A stretch of DNA of 64,000 nucleotides. Source: Coralliovum pocilloporae (GTDB taxonomy: Bacteria; Pseudomonadota; Alphaproteobacteria; Rhizobiales; Cohaesibacteraceae). The notes under the pieces were generated by a model. It was given only the letters and a program-made list of their open reading frames with translations. It did not search any database and was not told the origin of the DNA. Below are positions 60,727-64,000 of this stretch, piece by piece. The position numbers and the translations under genes were made by a program. The DNA lies in the NCBI RefSeq assembly GCF_030845175.1, contig NZ_CP132542.1, forward strand, positions 868,001 through 932,000. The letters are read 5' to 3'. Position 1 is the stretch's first letter. Each line of letters begins with the position of its first letter.

Positions 60727-62070
60727 ATGACACAGTCTAAAGTATTTAAATCCGCCTCGGCGAACGACGCCCTTGAGTTTCTGCCTGCAGCACTCGAAGT
60801 TCTTGAAACCCCACCTGCACCTTCAGGGCGTATTCTCGCTCTGGTGATCGCATCCTTTTTTCTGATAGCAGTCGTCTGGGCAGCGATGGGCAGCATTGAA
60901 GTTGTTGCGGTGGCTCAGGGGCAAATCATTCCCAGCGGCCAAGTCAAGACGATCCAACCCCTGGAAACTGGCGTCATACGGGCGATCCATGTGAAAGACG
61001 GGCAGACAGTTGACCAAGGCGCACTTCTCATCGAACTGGATCCCACGGATGCATCAGCCAATGTGAACACATTGGAGCATGACCTTCTGATGACTCGCCT
61101 TGAAGCCGCGAGAACCAGTGCGCTGATGTCGGATAACGCGCTTGATGCATTTGAGCCGCCTAAAGGCTTAACAACGGCATTGGTCTCAAACGCAAGAAAT
61201 CTGATTTCAGACACGAGAGAAAGACACAAGGCAGCGCTGAAAAGTCTGGAAGCAGAAATCGAGCGCAACCAGTCGACCCTTCGCTCGCTGAATATTGAGA
61301 AGGACAAACTGGATAAACTGCTGCCGATTGTCCGTGAGCGTCTCGACGCTCAAGAGCAATTGCTTGAAAAAGAGCTAACCCAGAAACCGATTGTCTTGTC
61401 GCTTAAGCAGGAATTGATCGAACGGACAGCCACCTGGAAAGATTTGAGAGAGAAACGGGCACAGACCTTCGCAACAATCGAAGGGCTTAAACAACGAAAG
61501 CAAGAACTGATCGCAAGCTTCATGCAGGAGCTCTATACTCAACATCAAACCTCACTTGCAGAAACAGCAAAGCTTGAACAGCAGCTCATTAAAGAAAAAA
61601 AACGACAAACCTATCGACAGTTGACATCACCGGTTACGGGCACTGTTCACCAACTCTCAGTTCATACTGTCGGGGCTGTGGTGAACTCCGCGCAAATGCT
61701 GATGACCATTGTACCGGCGCATTCAAAGCTTGAGATTGAAGCGATGATACCAAACAAGGATATTGGCTTTGTAGAACCCGGCCAGAAAGCCAGAGTCAAA
61801 CTTGAGGCCTTTCCCTTCACGCGTTACGGCCATATCGATGGCACGTTGGCATCAATCAGTACAGATGCGATTGCCCATAAGGATCTTGGCGCAGTCTACA
61901 AAGCAGTTGTTCAACTGGATACACAAACAATAACCGCCGATGGCAAGGCAATTTCCCTGTCGCCGGGAATGTCAGCAACCGTAGAGGTCAATACTGGCCA
62001 CCGAAGAATTATTGAATTTTTCCTGTCACCACTCCTGCGCTACCGAGACGAAGCTATCCGAGAACGCTGA
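60727..62070 (+). CDS. HlyD-family periplasmic adaptor of type I secretion
   Basis: This 447-residue adaptor links the ABC exporter to an outer-membrane channel. One membrane segment lies near 35-57. The lipoyl-like half VVAVAQGQIIPSGQVKTIQP comes next, then a long coiled-coil hairpin (about 135-305) and the second half YRQLTSPVTGTVHQLSVHTVG. The C-terminal beta domain contains GQKARVKLEAFPFTRYG. The ATG at 60727 (MTQSKVF) is used; the frame is open to 60625. The next gene, QueC-like, starts four bases after its stop. Confidence 0.93.
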   Translation: MTQSKVFKSASANDALEFLPAALEVLETPPAPSGRILALVIASFFLIAVVWAAMGSIEVVAVAQGQIIPSGQVKTIQPLETGVIRAIHVKDGQTVDQGALLIELDPTDASANVNTLEHDLLMTRLEAARTSALMSDNALDAFEPPKGLTTALVSNARNLISDTRERHKAALKSLEAEIERNQSTLRSLNIEKDKLDKLLPIVRERLDAQEQLLEKELTQKPIVLSLKQELIERTATWKDLREKRAQTFATIEGLKQRKQELIASFMQELYTQHQTSLAETAKLEQQLIKEKKRQTYRQLTSPVTGTVHQLSVHTVGAVVNSAQMLMTIVPAHSKLEIEAMIPNKDIGFVEPGQKARVKLEAFPFTRYGHIDGTLASISTDAIAHKDLGAVYKAVVQLDTQTITADGKAISLSPGMSATVEVNTGHRRIIEFFLSPLLRYRDEAIRER

Positions 62071-62074
62071 AAAC

Positions 62075-62785
62075 ATGACTGACACTGTAATTGAAAACCC
62101 ATTTGAAACGACGCTCGGTGATTCAAGCTGGGTAACGGAAATCAACAAGGATGATCAGGGCCAGCTGTTCAAAATGCGCCGAAAGCGTGCAAGTCTGATT
62201 ATGTTTTCTGGCGGAATCGACAGCACCTACGCGCTCAAGAGAATGCTTAACGACACAGACGACGATATTCTGGTCCATCACATTCACCTCATTAATATTG
62301 AAGGTCGGCATAAAGCGGAAGCAAGAAGCTGTGCAGCGATTGTTGATCATCTGAAGGCAACGACACGAGACTTCTTCTATACGGAATGCACAATTGATCG
62401 CAGCCGGTTCCGGGCTTTCGGCATGGACGTCGTAACAGCAGCTTTCGAGGCTGGCATAGTCGCATCGAGCTTCTTTAGAGAGCGTGGCTATATGGCAGAT
62501 CGCTGGACAACAGGCGCTTGCTTGGATGAGATTGAAAATTCAGGTGTCGAAGATGAGAAACAGAGGCTGGAAGCCATGTTGATGGCAGTAGACATAAACT
62601 GTCGCCCCAATCCATCACCCAAATATTTTCAGCTCCCGTACATCAGAAAGAAAGATCAGATCGCTTACCTCGGCCCAGAGCTGACTCAAATGTGCTGGAC
62701 ATGCAGAACGCCGATCGCAAATGAAGACGGCACGTTTGAAGCATGTGGTGAATGCAAAACATGCAAATTGATGCAGCGCTTGTGA
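62075..62785 (+). CDS. QueC-like PP-loop ATPase
   Basis: This 236-residue protein has the PP-loop pyrophosphatase motif SGGIDSTYAL at 45-54. It has a C-terminal cysteine cluster (CWTC, then CGECKTC) that matches the zinc site of QueC, the 7-cyano-7-deazaguanine synthase. The middle is not typical of QueC: TTGACLDEIENSG near 165-177 replaces parts of the substrate pocket. No queD, queE or queF gene is in the window. It starts four bases after the HlyD-like gene, so both are one operon. QueC-like proteins also occur in defence systems such as QatABCD; here a role in modifying the RTX protein or another partner is possible. Confidence 0.82.
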   Translation: MTDTVIENPFETTLGDSSWVTEINKDDQGQLFKMRRKRASLIMFSGGIDSTYALKRMLNDTDDDILVHHIHLINIEGRHKAEARSCAAIVDHLKATTRDFFYTECTIDRSRFRAFGMDVVTAAFEAGIVASSFFRERGYMADRWTTGACLDEIENSGVEDEKQRLEAMLMAVDINCRPNPSPKYFQLPYIRKKDQIAYLGPELTQMCWTCRTPIANEDGTFEACGECKTCKLMQRL

Positions 62786-62902
62786 TTGTTCGTAGGGCTA
62801 CCGAATTTGAGAGAGACCAAGATTATTCGTTGATATCATTATAAGCCGCAAGAATATTTCAACATATCGGGATGCAACGGGGCTTTGCCCCTTGCCAAGG
62901 TC

Positions 62903-62919
62903 GTATTGTAATACAATAC
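62903..62919. promoter_or_regulatory. inverted repeat upstream of the tandem repeat
   Basis: GTATTGT (62903-62909) and ACAATAC (62913-62919) form a perfect palindrome with a three-base centre. It lies 4 bases before a pentanucleotide repeat tract and could be a regulator site. Confidence 0.5.
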
Positions 62920-62922
62920 ACA

Positions 62923-62951
62923 CCTTGCCTTGCCTTGCCTTGCCTTGCCTT
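62923..62951 (+). repeat. pentanucleotide tandem repeat (CCTTG), nearly six copies
   Basis: CCTTG is repeated five times without change and then partly a sixth time. The number of repeats is not a multiple of three in length, so slippage would change spacing or frame. The tract lies 49 bases before the start of a small gene. Confidence 0.85.
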
Positions 62952-62999
62952 TCGCGACATGTTTTCTTAGATCACCAGCATCACAAGAGTATCGCTAAC

Positions 63000-63182
63000 A
63001 TGTTTCGTTTGCTTCTGAAATTAACCGATGGCGACTATCGACGGTTTCTTGCGTCATACCCAAATGAAATTACAATGTCGTACTGGGAGTTCGTCAGCAT
63101 CCGCCGAAGCTTTGAAAGAAAACGTCAACATGACCGAGCAGATGTAAATTTCTGGAAACGTCAAAGGGAATGTTCGAATTGA
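63000..63182 (+). CDS. small basic protein
   Basis: This 60-residue protein (MFRLLLKLTDGDYRRFL, then MSYWEFVSIRRSFERKRQHD) ends in a basic tail. Its frame is open through the tandem repeat to 62892, so a longer product is possible depending on repeat number. The stop overlaps the start of the next gene by 13 bases. No family was recognised. Confidence 0.5.
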   Translation: MFRLLLKLTDGDYRRFLASYPNEITMSYWEFVSIRRSFERKRQHDRADVNFWKRQRECSN

Positions 63183-63985
63183 ACCCAGCGGCAAAGATGG
63201 TAACCTTCATAAAAGTCGAAATGGGGTTGATCTTCTATGAATTATACGCGCGCATGCGCTACCTCCTTGCATGGCGTATCACGGCAGCGGTTCTGCTGGT
63301 TCCCATCGGGTATGCCCTTACAGTTGGCGCTATTGCATTTAATAACAACGTATCGAGCTGGGCAAGTTATTGGTCTCTGCATTACTTTGAGAGTGAAGAG
63401 GGTTTTGCGAAACATGATATCAATTTAGCAGACCCTATTGAGACACTTGAAACTACCACTGGACGGCACACCCTATACCGAGCAAAAGACTATGTGTGCC
63501 GTGTCGAGACTTGCTATGTAATTACAACAACGCACTCGCTGGGATTGGGTAATCCTATCCCACTACGAGAAGAAGAAGCACGCGAGCTTTTTCCTCAAAT
63601 CACCACCAGTAATGACATCGTGCAGATACGTGGCCTCGTTCCGTACAACGCCAATGATGAACTTGCAATCTACAAAAAGCACGTCCAAATCTGGTTTGGT
63701 TTGTTGAGTGGATGGGGAGTAATAAATACGTTGCATCTGGATAATGAGGATATCAAAGAGAGTATCTGGCAATTCTTTCGCGACAACCAAGATGCGCAGG
63801 TAATTCAATGCATCTATTTTGATAGTGGCGATGGATATAGAATATTTTATTGGTTGGGGGACACGTGGCCTGATGGAGTTCAGCACAGTAAGTTAGTCGA
63901 AAGATGGGGCGCTAATCGACATCCCCTGCAGATAATACAGGAACCAAAGAGAAGCTGTCCAAAGTTGCGGAATTTTACCCACTAA
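63170..63985 (+). CDS. single-pass membrane protein of unknown function
   Basis: This 271-residue protein has a short cytoplasmic part, one membrane segment near residues 34-57 (WRITAAVLLVPIGYALTVGA) and a long outer part of about 210 residues with two cysteines (VCRVETCY) that could pair. No family was recognised. It overlaps the preceding small gene by 13 bases. It ends 15 bases before the window edge. Confidence 0.6.
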   Translation: MFELNPAAKMVTFIKVEMGLIFYELYARMRYLLAWRITAAVLLVPIGYALTVGAIAFNNNVSSWASYWSLHYFESEEGFAKHDINLADPIETLETTTGRHTLYRAKDYVCRVETCYVITTTHSLGLGNPIPLREEEARELFPQITTSNDIVQIRGLVPYNANDELAIYKKHVQIWFGLLSGWGVINTLHLDNEDIKESIWQFFRDNQDAQVIQCIYFDSGDGYRIFYWLGDTWPDGVQHSKLVERWGANRHPLQIIQEPKRSCPKLRNFTH

Positions 63986-64000
63986 TTTAGAAATACGCGC

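Noticed and set aside
62075..62785. True queuosine biosynthesis gene queC
   Set aside because: Motif and zinc site agree with QueC, but no other queuosine genes are present, the middle part differs, and it lies in a secretion operon; only QueC-like is supported.

Overview
The window looks like part of an alphaproteobacterial chromosome, most likely a marine Rhizobiales member (Cohaesibacter- or Stappia-like; the genus is an inference). The evidence is the set of lineage-typical genes gapR (DUF2312), DUF1244, N-formylglutamate amidohydrolase, DUF1036, DUF1150 beside Hsp20, and hpf beside ptsN. Two chemoreceptors and TAGAGCAT-type intergenic palindromes fit the same picture. No tRNA, rRNA, CRISPR array or intact insertion sequence was recognised.

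Region 1 (1-23.5 kb) is core-like and moderately GC-rich. It holds a chemoreceptor, an M3 oligoendopeptidase, an NtrC-type activator, a YcbB-like L,D-transpeptidase and a YcbK-like DUF882 protein. Next come amidohydrolase-DUF1244-gapR, DUF1036, rpmJ followed by a TPR lipoprotein-like gene, a class V aminotransferase and DUF1150/Hsp20. An ECF sigma/anti-sigma/subtilase locus, a periplasmic sensor plus chemoreceptor pair, and ptsN and hpf close the region.

Region 2 (23.5-29.4 kb) is an accessory cluster. It contains a leaderless M6 metalloprotease, a leaderless astacin with an EF-hand, and a free-standing 72-residue protein; all three share the same C-terminal module. An acidic repeat protein, a YbaY/YscW-like protein and a small exported protein follow.

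Region 3 (29.4-43 kb) is a mobilizable element. It has tandem repeats that may be oriT, mobC, a relaxase-helicase fusion, an XRE regulator with a DUF2156 acyltransferase, small operon genes, a serine recombinase, parDE, a ParB-like protein, DUF3768 and ardA. A long imperfect palindrome lies upstream of ardA. No type IV secretion genes or tyrosine integrase are visible, so it probably depends on helper functions.

Region 4 (43-49.9 kb) is a four-gene, one-strand cassette: a C5 cytosine methyltransferase, a protein with two GHKL ATPase domains and a histidine-kinase-like H-box, a receiver-domain protein with a large unknown C-terminal part, and a small unknown protein. This is the best candidate for a poorly described (probably defence or conflict) phosphorelay system.

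Region 5 (50-64 kb) is an RTX/type I secretion locus. A 2045-residue RTX protein, two AT-rich small membrane proteins, a GNAT acetyltransferase and an HlyB-type ABC exporter lie on the minus strand. A divergent HlyD adaptor is followed after 4 bases by a QueC-like PP-loop ATPase. A pentanucleotide tandem repeat then precedes two unknown genes at the window end.
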